This document shows, in pieces, positions 20,001 through 28,798 of a DNA stretch of 64,000 nucleotides. A program made the translations under genes and the position numbers. Source of the DNA: Bacillus sp. THAF10 (lineage in GTDB: Bacteria; Bacillota; Bacilli; Bacillales; Bacillaceae_I); NCBI RefSeq assembly GCF_009363695.1, contig NZ_CP045403.1, forward strand, positions 3,172,501 through 3,236,500. The letters run 5' to 3'. Position 1 is the stretch's first letter, and each line of letters starts with the position of its first letter. The notes beneath the pieces were generated by a model that ran no database searches, was not told the origin of the DNA, and saw only the letters and a list, made by a program, of their open reading frames with translations.

Positions 20001-22205
20001 TTGCCATTCTCCACTTTGAATATCGTTTGTTACGACGACTTTAGCCATATCATAGGAATACTCTATATCAAACCAATGCTTGAAGGAAAACGTGATATTT
20101 TCCACATTTCTTGCATCAATTGGTGGAAATTGTAGAAGACTGCTGGAATTTCCAGAGTAATTATCTTGAAGTTTAGTAGCGACAAGATTCACACCGCTTC
20201 TTGGTGTTGTTCCAACAGTTGGAACTCCCCATTCCCAATCACCTGATAACAGCATTCCATCTACCTTCTCATCAAAATTACTTTCAAACACGTCATTTGG
20301 ATTAATACCAAAGCTTATTTCTACATTAAAAATATCTGTTGTTGCTTCATTACCGCTAAAATCTTCCACTTTTATCATGTACTCGAAACCAGGGTCCTTA
20401 ACATACTCCATAGGAACTTCCACTTGATAAGTGCCATTTGTAAAATCACCTGAAGTGCGTGTATGTTCGATCACTACCCAGTCAGCATCTTTATGTTCAC
20501 GGACGTATAGATTTACACCTACAACTGAAACATTATCGATTACATGCGTATCAAGTACGACATTTAACCCCGTATAGCCAAACTCAAATGGCTCATGCGT
20601 GATAACTGGGGCTTCATTATCCTCCCCTTGTTTTAATACCTGTCCAGAAATACCACCCATTCCTGTTGCAATAGAAGCAACGGCTTCGTATGCATTTACT
20701 AATCCATGTCCATATCCATAGTTAGGGACGGTTGGATATTGATTGTCAGTAAGTGGATTGGAGGTGTCTCTTATAATTTCTTCTAATTTATCTACCGTCA
20801 AGGAGGCATCAACTGAACGCAGTAATGCCGCAACTCCAGAGATATGCGGTGCTGCCATGGAGGTTCCATTCCATCCACCTTGATATCCCGTTGGCACAGA
20901 AGAACGAATGTTTACACCTGGCGCGGAAATATCAGGCTTTAAGTCTTTAGAATACGGTCCAGGTCCTACACTTGAGAAGCTTCCTTTTTTGTTATTAATA
21001 TCGGTGGCTGCAACAGCATAGCTTTCCGGATAATTTGCTGGAGCACTTACTTTGTTTGGATAAGCATTACCTGCCGAAAAGACCGGAAGAATTCCTGCAT
21101 CCCTCCACGCCTGTACCATTGGTCGGTACCACTCATCCAATCCTGCTCCCCCTCCCCAAGAATTGTTGATAATATCTGGAGCAAGGGTTGGATCTCCGTT
21201 TGGTGCAAGCATGAACTGACCTGCAGCTAGTAACCAGGAATCTTGGCCACCTTGTTCAGTAAATGCCCTTGCAGCAATCCATTTGGCACCAGGAGCGACT
21301 CCTATTTTATTTTTCCCAGCTGGGTCTTGACCGAGGATAGTCCCCATTACATGGCTACCGTGTGGAGTCGAAGCTAAATCATATGGCATACTCTGATTAG
21401 ATACAGCATCAAACCAGTTCCCTACTGGATTTGGGTTGTTGGGATCCATATGGTTAAACCCACGCCATTTTTCTTTCAAGGCTTCATGCTGCCAGTGTGC
21501 TCCCGTATCAATCATTCCAACAACAACGCCGCTTCCATTAATCCCAAATTCACTCCAGACACTTGGAGCATCAATATGGTTAATGTTCCATTCGATGCTG
21601 CTGTCACCCTCTTGCAGCACACTTTCACTATGGTTTTGCACATATTGGTTTTCAGATGGAGTGGCTGATATTTCCGGCCAATCGACCTCAATTTTTTCAT
21701 CTAGTCGAACATTGGCTACTTCTGGGTGTTTTTTAATTTCTTCTAGCACTGCTTTTGATGCTTTAACATACATCACATTCATTATGTAAAAGCTTTTCAC
21801 TTCTTCTACATGCTTGCTTGATTTTAAGGATTGAAGTAAGGAATTTTGTGTAATTTCTGCTGTGGATTTTAATGCATCAACTACTGCATAACGTGATTGG
21901 AGGTTTTGCTGGAAGGGAGAAACATGTTGTTGAAATTTCATCTGTTCCCTTGCTTGAAGTGCTACTACAGACGTATCAACCTGATTTTTCATTTCGACAA
22001 TTAACTCTACAAACTCTTCCTGTTTAAATGCCTCATAAACTTCTTCCTGAACGGTTACTTCATCTTGATTCCCCTTAGACTTGAGAAGAACTTCCGCTCC
22101 CTCTACCTCTCTTGCACCTACAGTACTCGCCAATGCACTAAAAATTAGTAGCAAAGACAACATAGATGCAAACAACGATTTTGTCATGCTCCTTTTTCTC
22201 TTCAC
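17067..22205 (-). CDS. Secreted S8 protease, bacillopeptidase F-like, with CWB2 repeats
   Basis: This 1712-residue exoprotein has a signal peptide ending near VGA (30), a propeptide (about 60-175) and an S8 domain. The catalytic residues are Asp233 (IDTG), His282 (HGSHVMG), Asn348 (NNSWG) and Ser449 (GTSMAAP). The order propeptide, S8, Ig-like segment, then a MAM/immune-inhibitor-A-like domain (about 643-790) resembles bacillopeptidase F. Regulatory-like domains (about 800-980), another beta-rich segment (about 1000-1140), Ig-like domains and three CWB2 repeats (about 1418-1712) follow. The start is GTG at 22203-22205 with GAGGAG 8 nt upstream. Its CWB2 region is close to that of the 3505-aa neighbour, suggesting a shared origin. 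It is likely a wall-associated extracellular protease. It is cysteine-free on reading. Confidence 0.92.
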   Translation of the reverse strand: MKRKRSMTKSLFASMLSLLLIFSALASTVGAREVEGAEVLLKSKGNQDEVTVQEEVYEAFKQEEFVELIVEMKNQVDTSVVALQAREQMKFQQHVSPFQQNLQSRYAVVDALKSTAEITQNSLLQSLKSSKHVEEVKSFYIMNVMYVKASKAVLEEIKKHPEVANVRLDEKIEVDWPEISATPSENQYVQNHSESVLQEGDSSIEWNINHIDAPSVWSEFGINGSGVVVGMIDTGAHWQHEALKEKWRGFNHMDPNNPNPVGNWFDAVSNQSMPYDLASTPHGSHVMGTILGQDPAGKNKIGVAPGAKWIAARAFTEQGGQDSWLLAAGQFMLAPNGDPTLAPDIINNSWGGGAGLDEWYRPMVQAWRDAGILPVFSAGNAYPNKVSAPANYPESYAVAATDINNKKGSFSSVGPGPYSKDLKPDISAPGVNIRSSVPTGYQGGWNGTSMAAPHISGVAALLRSVDASLTVDKLEEIIRDTSNPLTDNQYPTVPNYGYGHGLVNAYEAVASIATGMGGISGQVLKQGEDNEAPVITHEPFEFGYTGLNVVLDTHVIDNVSVVGVNLYVREHKDADWVVIEHTRTSGDFTNGTYQVEVPMEYVKDPGFEYMIKVEDFSGNEATTDIFNVEISFGINPNDVFESNFDEKVDGMLLSGDWEWGVPTVGTTPRSGVNLVATKLQDNYSGNSSSLLQFPPIDARNVENITFSFKHWFDIEYSYDMAKVVVTNDIQSGEWQEVEMFTGRERTWQDLAINLDSYAGSENQVFVAIQFTSDEKIEHAGLYLDELSINNVAQPDRLEVSGVKASIEKPKFHHKTTEENKPTVKTNNSGLPVEAYVTVVETGRTVKTSLEDGSYHILHRATPEGEKYTLRVETYGYFAQQEEFELKDEEVLTKNFMLAEIPKGEISFTVIDKKSQEPIEGVEVKVVEDGRLPIEVTDENGSSNIENVLEGSYTVTFSLPNYHKETIAMEVVGAETTAMTVELNSFPGKAMGYDDGTAENAKAYYESGFGFVTKMTPEKLSKLAGISVYLWEQNWPMPGGNEFSVTIHESNDEGNPGKRAFAPKQVQGKRGEWNFVDLSEYDFETDKDYFAVVIQTGNFPDVPGVGIDESSPFADRSYQMDKNGTFTKLSSSNGNFMIRSHMYHVVHVPDLDDATSIKYTNQENYSLSGHVTENGLVNIYNNGVFVGSVQTDNLQFATEVILDEGDNNIYATLTVDNMESSPSETLKIVKDVSNPIISLESPTKGLVTREQKIIVTGAVTDNHLHNVTLNDEEVSIGENGEFTHEVTLVEGSNDILITANDLAGNEESTKIEVILDTKAPVINEANPGKDLQKFPGETVKVSIQSDTRDGTATVKIKDENGQTIDELQMNEVQPFVYEVDWTIPKDASFENVTFHIEHFDEARNKTELLVDGKIHLILEKVSRLYGPDRYETAISISKEGFQSAEIVVLARGDKFTDALAGVPLAHKYNAPILLTKTERLPNAVMNEIERLGASKVVVLGGTQAVSDEVISSLEDEGLEVERISGATSSETAAMIANKVAPNGSNKAIIVYGKNFPDAISIASHAAIEGIPVLLADTNKLPNGTVKAISHLGVKESIVVGGSQAISDEVMKKLPKPMRVRGKDRYETNVEVAKEFGVENNHIYIATGKSFADALTGAVLASKNGSGILLVKQDLLPEVTKNYMQNSTFNRVTIFGGKSAVSQDVERNLKALLK

Positions 22206-22430
22206 CTAACACACTCCTCTTTTTTACATTCCATTGTTTATTTTGACATTTTTCTTAATATTCCTTCAATTTAAAAAATTTAAATTATTTTTGAGTAAAT
22301 ATTCCTACAAGTGGTGAAATTATCTAAATGTTGAAATTCAGCTTATTAGCTAAAGCCTATTTTCGTAAAGTTTACAATCAACAGCTAGAACCAACTCATG
22401 ATCAACATTCATCTTTAACACAGCCTAACT

Positions 22431-22469
22431 AAAAGGAAACCTCCACAATCCTTTTTAAAGAAGTGGAGG
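22431..22469 (-). terminator. Possible terminator of the exopolysaccharide operon
   Basis: A 7-bp GC-rich stem CCTCCAC / GTGGAGG with a 16-nt loop precedes TTTCCTTTT on the minus strand, just past the last gene. The large loop and imperfect T tract make this only moderately convincing. Confidence 0.5.
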
Positions 22470-22477
22470 CATCCATA

Positions 22478-23251
22478 TCAAATCGTTTTAGCATGTTTTC
22501 TTATGGCATGATAGCTATAATTCATGAGGTACCAACAAGACAATATTACATTTTTGTTTTCAATTTTTCTGTAAGTGTTCCACGTTTTCTTGGCAGAGTG
22601 AAACTTGTTGCTTGATAAGGAATTCTCGCATTTCCTATAGACTGCAAGCTCCTCATTTAGACCATGGGCAGTAATTCCTTCTTTCAGAATAGATAGCCAT
22701 AGCCCGTAATCCTCTGAGCAATCGCGAAATAGTTTCATTTGAAAATTGCCTAGCTTCTGTTTATTTAAGACCACTGTTAGCGTTCCAATAGCAGTATTCA
22801 GCAATAATGTTTTATACGTCACAGTTGGAAGTGCTCTGAACACCACCTCTGTTTTCTCCCCACTTTCCTTCATGATTCTATAGGCAGTAAAGGAAAAAAC
22901 ACTGTCATGTTCCTTCATAAAAGCAAGTTGTTTCGTAAGCTTTTCAGGATGCCAAAGATCATCACTATCCAAAAATGCAATATACTTGCCCTTGGCCAGA
23001 TTAAAAGCAGTGTTTCGTGCATGACCTGGTCCGCCATTAGTTTTCAACTCTTTTAGTTTTATTCTGGAATCCTGTTTCATTTCTTCTTTAATGATTTCAC
23101 ATGTATTATCTTGCGAACAATCATCAACAATAAGCATTTCCCAGTTACTATATGTTTGTGCTTGAACGGAGCGAATGGTATCTAACACATACTTGGAGGC
23201 ATTATAGGTCGGAGTGATAACAGAAACCAAATCTGTAGCGTTTGTTCTCAT
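22478..23251 (-). CDS. Family 2 glycosyltransferase
   Basis: This 257-residue GT-A enzyme opens with VSVITPTYNASKYVLDTI and has SNWEMLIVDDCSQD and the metal-binding motif AFLDSDDLWHP, all standard for GT2. It likely adds a sugar to the lipid-linked repeat unit. The start at 23251 is preferred because GGAGAGGGAG precedes it. The longer frame from 23302 would overlap the sugar transferase gene and lacks a site. It is the last gene of the exopolysaccharide operon. Confidence 0.9.
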   Translation of the reverse strand: MRTNATDLVSVITPTYNASKYVLDTIRSVQAQTYSNWEMLIVDDCSQDNTCEIIKEEMKQDSRIKLKELKTNGGPGHARNTAFNLAKGKYIAFLDSDDLWHPEKLTKQLAFMKEHDSVFSFTAYRIMKESGEKTEVVFRALPTVTYKTLLLNTAIGTLTVVLNKQKLGNFQMKLFRDCSEDYGLWLSILKEGITAHGLNEELAVYRKCENSLSSNKFHSAKKTWNTYRKIENKNVILSCWYLMNYSYHAIRKHAKTI

Positions 23252-23273
23252 TTTTATTCTCCCTCTCCATTTT

Positions 23274-24647
23274 TTAATTGTGCTTTGCGATTCGAATACC
23301 ACTAAGTTTATGTTTGTTGACTTTTTCCTTCCCTACGACTACACCTTTAGCTTGTTCTCTTAGTAACACTACCCTCATGGTTTGTAGTAGTAGTTTGATG
23401 TCTAATAGAATAGATGCATTGCGGACATAAAAGAGGTCATACCTTAACTTTTCTTCTGCTTCCGAGCTGTAATTAGAAGACACCTGCGCAAGCCCTGTGA
23501 TTCCTGGCTTTACATCCAAACGTTGCATATACTCTGGGACTTCTTTTTTGAATTGATTAATAAAATACATTCTTTCAGGCCGTGGCCCTACAAGACTCAT
23601 TTCTCCTTTTAAAACATTAATTAATTGTGGGAGTTCATCTATTCTTAACGATCGTAACCTTGCTCCAAAAGGTGTGATTCTGGGATCATTCTCTGCAGCA
23701 AGGACAGGTCCGGTTATTTGCTCTGCATTCGAGACCATGCTTCGGAATTTCATAATTTGAAACGGTCTACCATTTAGTCCGATTCGTTCTTGTTTGAAAA
23801 ACGCCGGCCCTTTAGACGTTAATGGAATAAGAATATAGAGACTGAAGAATATTGGGCTTGTAAGACCAAGCAAAAAGAGAGAAAACACGATATCTACTAC
23901 TCTTTTACAATACTGGTAACCTTTTTGTGATGAAGCTGGTGAGGAAATGGAAACAGTGAGCATATCGTTTACCTGCTGCATCTGTCCTTCTATGATTACC
24001 AGTTCATAGAGCTTGGGAACTAGGAGCACCTCTTTGCCAAACTTCATGCACATATTTGTTATTAAGCCCTGTGTACTTCTATCTACTTCAGGGCTTACTA
24101 TGACAACATCAACCACCCTAAGGTTTTTATTGATGATGCCTTTATTCTGCGTTGTACACACTTCGACTACGTTGAACCAGCCTTTTGGATGAGCATGAAA
24201 TTTTTCCGCTATTCTACTTCCATCTTCATTAGATTTACAAACTATTAAAACCGCTTTTTGACCTAATTTGTATTTTTGAATCAACCAAATCGCTGTCCTA
24301 GAAAGGGATATCAAAGTAAACAAGAAACAAGCCCCTGTTACGATTACATAAATCTCCAATCCTCCCGGTAGAATAAAAGAAATTACCCAAACTAGAAATG
24401 CAAAAAATATGGTTGCCAAAAATATCGACATAATCAAATTTTTTAAACTTTTTCTTTTCCAATCCTCATACAAGTTAAATAAATAAAAGATCATAATCCC
24501 GAGCGAGAGAAACACAATAACTTGTGTTAAGGTCATTTCCTCATGAAAATACAACAAAAATGAAAGTTGAAATCCCACACACATCAGGATTAAGTCCATA
24601 ATCACACTAGATAATTTCCTTAGTTTTATATTGAAATGGTCTCGCAT
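23274..24647 (-). CDS. Polyprenyl-phosphate sugar-1-phosphate transferase (initiating sugar transferase)
   Basis: This 457-residue protein has four N-terminal membrane segments (about 10-115), a CoA-binding-like middle domain and a C-terminal bacterial sugar transferase domain. That domain is marked by a helix at RVVDIVFSLFLLG, then KFRSM, DELPQLINVLKGEMSLVGPRPE and KPGITGLAQV. It belongs to the WbaP/CpsE type that starts repeat-unit synthesis by placing a sugar phosphate on undecaprenyl phosphate at the membrane. It sits between the 553-aa protein and the GT2 gene. The 88-bp gap upstream is the longest inside the operon. Confidence 0.93.
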   Translation of the reverse strand: MRDHFNIKLRKLSSVIMDLILMCVGFQLSFLLYFHEEMTLTQVIVFLSLGIMIFYLFNLYEDWKRKSLKNLIMSIFLATIFFAFLVWVISFILPGGLEIYVIVTGACFLFTLISLSRTAIWLIQKYKLGQKAVLIVCKSNEDGSRIAEKFHAHPKGWFNVVEVCTTQNKGIINKNLRVVDVVIVSPEVDRSTQGLITNMCMKFGKEVLLVPKLYELVIIEGQMQQVNDMLTVSISSPASSQKGYQYCKRVVDIVFSLFLLGLTSPIFFSLYILIPLTSKGPAFFKQERIGLNGRPFQIMKFRSMVSNAEQITGPVLAAENDPRITPFGARLRSLRIDELPQLINVLKGEMSLVGPRPERMYFINQFKKEVPEYMQRLDVKPGITGLAQVSSNYSSEAEEKLRYDLFYVRNASILLDIKLLLQTMRVVLLREQAKGVVVGKEKVNKHKLSGIRIAKHN

Positions 24648-24701
24648 TCCACGAAACTCCTTTCTCTAATCTAAGGTGATATTCTTAATGATGATTCTAT
24701 T

Positions 24702-24717
24702 GTTCTTAATGAAGAAC
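24702..24717. promoter_or_regulatory. Inverted repeat inside the exopolysaccharide operon, SinR-operator-like
   Basis: GTTCTT-AATG-AAGAAC is a perfect inverted repeat in the 88-bp gap before the sugar transferase gene. The half-site resembles the SinR motif GTTCTYT and the two sites in the operon's upstream region. The same gap repeats TTCTTAATGA directly. It could equally be a small RNA hairpin. Confidence 0.3.
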
Positions 24718-24735
24718 GTTGTTTCGATTCTAAAA

Positions 24736-26397
24736 TCACCTATTTCTTTTTATAATAGGTTTAAATTTATATATTTTTCTAAACAAGTGACTAAAACTAT
24801 AGTCCATTCTTTTCCCATCAAATATGGTAACATCCCCTATTGAAGAGATAGTATGAACTCCATCAGGATAGATACTATCTTTTCTTGGTTCTACATACGC
24901 AACAGATTCTTCCTGAAAATTTTCTGGAGTTAATGTAATGATTCTATTTATTACAATTCGACCACCATAAGTTTTTGAACAGTCCTGTGCAGGACGATAT
25001 AATACACCATCCTTTATGAATGGAGTTCCTGCTGGTCTGCTAGAGCGTATATCCATTTTTACAGGATTGGCATGATGGGGAAGCCAGTTGTCAAAAAGTT
25101 TGTTGGCATAGAAGATATGCAGCTCGTAGTTATCACTTCCCGGGGCTGTATTTGCTTTTGTACAAAAAAGCCAATAACGTCCCTTATGCTTAATGATGGT
25201 AGAATCAACTGCTGCAAAATCTTTTAAAATCGTTTTGCATTTCTTCCACTTTCCTCCCACCTCCTTATAAAGACTTGCTTCCTTCTTCTCTGAGGTTTCT
25301 GGGATGCAATAAATGGCATCTTGATCTTTTACGATGTAAGGGTAGGACATATGCGTATCCATCTTCATGATGGATTGATTCCAGCTTGAGCTTTCGTTAC
25401 TTGCAGATACTTCCCTAAAGTGAATATCAGATATAAAGCCCTTCACTTTTTTATGGTTTACTTCCTCCATTAATATCCTTAAACTAGTATCTTTGTGGTA
25501 CCCAAAAGGGTCTGCATAGTAACACCTTTTTCCTGGATGAATCCATTGAATATGAGGATGCTTTTCCTTTAAAAATTCATCAATTGGCTGATAAACGATT
25601 CCTATATTCCAAAATTCATAACAAAACATTTTTTTGAACAGTCTCTTCGCTTTTCGAATAGTGGTTTGATAGAGAAGTTCTCCAATCTTCGCTCCTGTTG
25701 TTATTTGCCTTGATGTATAGATTGGTGAATATTCTTCCTTTAAAGCAAAAGTGTAATTCTTCTTAAAAAACATTTCTTTGCAAACCTGTGCTGGAAAACC
25801 TGCCGTTGCTCTGTATAAAGATTCGGTGTTTTTTCGCAAGGATTCAGAAATTGTTGGTAAATATCCCTTTTTTAGTGGAATCCAATATTCCTCCCTTTCA
25901 CCATGCATATACAGTCCTACTTCATTCACCACTAGATTATCCTGTACTTCTTTTAAGCCTGCTGGAGCATTCCATTCTACATCTGAGCTTGAAAAGTGAT
26001 AGGTCCACACACCGCGCTTTGCCACATCAGTCAGTTTTCTACTTTCATGATGGGAACCAAGGTCTAAAATAAAGTCAAGATCCATTCCTTTCATAAACTT
26101 CAAATCATCATTAGAAAATGTGTCTCGTTTATTTATTGTTAGGGTGCATACATGGATTGGTATTTTTGAAGCGGTAGAATGAATGTGAGCTTTTTTGAAT
26201 AGATTACTGCGTTTGGAAAGATACGCTTCATACAGGCGATATAGCCTTGATGTAGCCTTATTATTGTGAGTGTGAATAATGACCAAAGCTAGTCTCATAT
26301 CTTCCATTTCAATCATTTGATCTATACAGTTAAGCTTCCATTTTTCTATGAATGTTTCATTAATGATAATAGCAAAGCGAATTTTTTTCCTGTTCAC
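24736..26397 (-). CDS. Two-domain protein: formyltransferase-like N-terminus and GINT1-like propeller C-terminus
   Basis: This is a 553-residue protein. Residues about 1-220 resemble a formyltransferase-type fold, with DLDFILDLGSHH and RGVWTYHFSS in the place where formyltransferases have their conserved loop. Residues about 270-550 look like the five-bladed propeller found in glucosamine inositolphosphorylceramide transferase 1 (GINT1)-type and GH43-like proteins: YADPFGYHKD, MSYPYIVKDQDAIYCIPETS, AAVDSTIIKHKGRYWLFCT and RPAGTPFIKDGVLYRPAQDCS. The start is GTG with GAGGTG upstream, overlapping the previous stop by one base. Its place in the operon suggests glycosyl transfer or substituent addition. 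The function is not established. Confidence 0.65.
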   Translation of the reverse strand: MNRKKIRFAIIINETFIEKWKLNCIDQMIEMEDMRLALVIIHTHNNKATSRLYRLYEAYLSKRSNLFKKAHIHSTASKIPIHVCTLTINKRDTFSNDDLKFMKGMDLDFILDLGSHHESRKLTDVAKRGVWTYHFSSSDVEWNAPAGLKEVQDNLVVNEVGLYMHGEREEYWIPLKKGYLPTISESLRKNTESLYRATAGFPAQVCKEMFFKKNYTFALKEEYSPIYTSRQITTGAKIGELLYQTTIRKAKRLFKKMFCYEFWNIGIVYQPIDEFLKEKHPHIQWIHPGKRCYYADPFGYHKDTSLRILMEEVNHKKVKGFISDIHFREVSASNESSSWNQSIMKMDTHMSYPYIVKDQDAIYCIPETSEKKEASLYKEVGGKWKKCKTILKDFAAVDSTIIKHKGRYWLFCTKANTAPGSDNYELHIFYANKLFDNWLPHHANPVKMDIRSSRPAGTPFIKDGVLYRPAQDCSKTYGGRIVINRIITLTPENFQEESVAYVEPRKDSIYPDGVHTISSIGDVTIFDGKRMDYSFSHLFRKIYKFKPIIKRNR

Positions 26398-27521
26398 TAT
26401 TCAACACCTCGATAAGATGGTGGGTGTTTGCCTGAATTAGTGGTGGGGCTAGCTTCTCTTTGTTTGTCAAACAGCATATATTCCTCTACTGTTTCCCCAA
26501 TCATTTTCTCTAAAGAAAACTTCTTTTCAACTTGTTTTCTCGCTTCCTTTGATAGTTGAAGTCGTTGAAAGTCATTAGACGATAGAGTATGAACATATTT
26601 TAGAAACTCCTCCACGGAATGCTTTTTGGTTAAAAACCCTGTGACTCCATTCGTTATTGCTTCTTGTATTCCACCTTTATTAATGGAAACAACGGGAGTT
26701 CCAACCGCCATCGCTTCTAGGATTGCCATTGGAAACACCTCCCTTTCGGATGTTAGCAAGAGAATATCCATTTCTTTAATGAATTCTTGTGGTTTCTTCA
26801 CTTCTCCCAACATTGTCACTTTCTTTGTTAACGCTAGATCTTGTATCATACGCTCAATGTATGGACGCAGAGGCCCATCACCTGCAATATAAAAGTGATA
26901 GTTTGGATTGTGACGGCATGCTTTGGCAACTTCTAGAAAAAAACGATGGTTCTTTTCCTTAGAAAGCCTCGCTAGAATCCCTATTTTTTTGGGAATTGTT
27001 TGCTTCTTTTTGTAATATTGAAACTCCCTTAAGTCCACTCCATTATAAATGGTTTTTATCTTTTCACTTCTTACTCCATAATCAATCAATTGAAGCTTTT
27101 CAAAATCACTTACCGTGATAACTCGTTGAATGATGGACAAATGAAGAAGCTTTTTAAAAAGGAACGGAACATATTTTTCTAGCAATGTCACATTATGCTT
27201 TGTGTAAAAAACACAAAAATCCTTTCTGGTAAGAACCTTAACTAGCACGCCAACCATGACCATTCTCAGGCTATTAGCATGGAAAACATGAATATCTTTG
27301 CTTTGCACAAGCTTTGAGAGAGTCATAAGATTTTGCAAATACTGCTTTTTCTGCAAAAGAGTAAATTTCTCTCTATGATAGATATTGGAATAAAGTTCTC
27401 CATCAGCAGCAGCGAAATAGAACGTCGCGTTCGGATGTTGTAAGTGATTTTCTAATTTACAAAAATAATTCTCTGCCCCACCGACCATTAATTTATCGGT
27501 CACACATAGGATATTTAGCAT
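26397..27521 (-). CDS. Family 4 glycosyltransferase
   Basis: This 374-residue GT-B enzyme begins ILCVTDKLMVGGAENYF, the typical glycine-rich GT4 opening. It contains KIGILARLSKEKNHRFFLEVA and the donor-binding region EVFPMAILEAMAVGTPVVSI with the E-x7-E pair. It is predicted to transfer a nucleotide-activated sugar during repeat-unit assembly on the cytoplasmic face. It starts 14 bp after the polymerase gene and touches the next gene, so translation is probably coupled. Confidence 0.92.
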   Translation of the reverse strand: MLNILCVTDKLMVGGAENYFCKLENHLQHPNATFYFAAADGELYSNIYHREKFTLLQKKQYLQNLMTLSKLVQSKDIHVFHANSLRMVMVGVLVKVLTRKDFCVFYTKHNVTLLEKYVPFLFKKLLHLSIIQRVITVSDFEKLQLIDYGVRSEKIKTIYNGVDLREFQYYKKKQTIPKKIGILARLSKEKNHRFFLEVAKACRHNPNYHFYIAGDGPLRPYIERMIQDLALTKKVTMLGEVKKPQEFIKEMDILLLTSEREVFPMAILEAMAVGTPVVSINKGGIQEAITNGVTGFLTKKHSVEEFLKYVHTLSSNDFQRLQLSKEARKQVEKKFSLEKMIGETVEEYMLFDKQREASPTTNSGKHPPSYRGVE

Positions 27522-27535
27522 AGATTACACCTCCT

Positions 27536-28798
27536 TTAAGAAGCACCCTTGTATATAGAAGTGGATGTTTCTCTTATTATTTTTCTTGATGAAATAAAAG
27601 CCTGTTCTTGCTGTCCAATGGTATGGATGTACGTAGAGAGAATTGCCAGATACAGAAAAAACATGTCATTGATAATGACCGAAAGGGAAACCATTTGAAG
27701 CATAAAACCTATATAGGTTAAAAAGAGATACTGTTTCTTCTTATAAATTTGAAATTTCCAAAGTTGCATCAATACTAAAATGACAAAAGCGAAATAAAAT
27801 GAAAAACCGAAAAGACCAGATTCAGAAAGAATATCTAGAAACGTATTATGAACAGTGAGCGTGTCATTATAGTAAAAAAGGTTATATTCAGAGAAATTAA
27901 AGGCACCCACTCCTAGTACCATATGGTTGGAAAACATATCCCACGCTCGTTCCCAAAGCTCGAATCTTCCGCTCCCACCATCGCTTGAGAAGTCTTCCAT
28001 TCTAGCTTCAATCATTCCTATAGCATCAAACTTAAATTTTATGATAATGACATACGCCAACAAACTTAATGAAAGAATCGATCCAAGCAATATTTTTAGT
28101 TGTTTTAGAGGTTTATTTAATGAAAGGTAGACAAGAAAAACGATGATTAGCGCAGCCAGACCACCTCTAGAAAAGGTGAGAATATTAGCAGCAACACAGA
28201 GAAGTAGGCCAAACTTATTTCTCCACGTATCGGCGTGACATAGGTAATATGCAAAGAAAATTGTATTGTAAAAAACAAAGAAATTTGGATCTTCGAGTAA
28301 ACCTATTAGCCTTGGATAGCCGCGATCGGACAATACACCAAAACTTATCACATTTTCCCCATCTAGAGCTAAGTCGACTTTTTGCAGACCAATTACATAA
28401 AGCGCCAAACTAGCTATATTAAAAAAGATTCCTCCAAAAGAAAGGCCTTTTTCAATTACGTTTGAGCTCGCGTAGCTAAAAACAGATTTCATAATAAAGT
28501 AACAAGTTAGATACAAGATGATACCAAGAAGTATTCTTAAGCTGGATTCAGGATGAAGCGCAAACACACCTGTATAGCAATATACAAAATAAAAAAGTAA
28601 CATCGCGACTTCATATGATTGCAAGCGCTGAAAGTGAAAGGAGAACAGATGGATAAACATGAAAAATAGGAGAAAAATCATATATGGCTTTAACGAGAAC
28701 CCTAATGGAATACTGTATCTTGCTAAGGTGACAAGCAATATCATGAAAAATATCGTAAAATGATACTGGTCATTTTGCTTTTCCAATGAAAGCTTCAT
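27536..28798 (-). CDS. O-antigen ligase/polymerase (Wzy-like) membrane protein
   Basis: This 420-residue protein has about eleven membrane segments and a large periplasm-facing loop around residues 245-320. The loop carries GSGRFELWERAWDMFSNH and VHNTFLDILSESG, the hallmark of the Wzy_C/O-antigen ligase family. It is expected to polymerise repeat units on the outer face of the membrane. Its 5' end overlaps the flippase gene by 29 bp, as expected for Wzx and Wzy made together. Confidence 0.9.
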   Translation of the reverse strand: MKLSLEKQNDQYHFTIFFMILLVTLARYSIPLGFSLKPYMIFLLFFMFIHLFSFHFQRLQSYEVAMLLFYFVYCYTGVFALHPESSLRILLGIILYLTCYFIMKSVFSYASSNVIEKGLSFGGIFFNIASLALYVIGLQKVDLALDGENVISFGVLSDRGYPRLIGLLEDPNFFVFYNTIFFAYYLCHADTWRNKFGLLLCVAANILTFSRGGLAALIIVFLVYLSLNKPLKQLKILLGSILSLSLLAYVIIIKFKFDAIGMIEARMEDFSSDGGSGRFELWERAWDMFSNHMVLGVGAFNFSEYNLFYYNDTLTVHNTFLDILSESGLFGFSFYFAFVILVLMQLWKFQIYKKKQYLFLTYIGFMLQMVSLSVIINDMFFLYLAILSTYIHTIGQQEQAFISSRKIIRETSTSIYKGAS

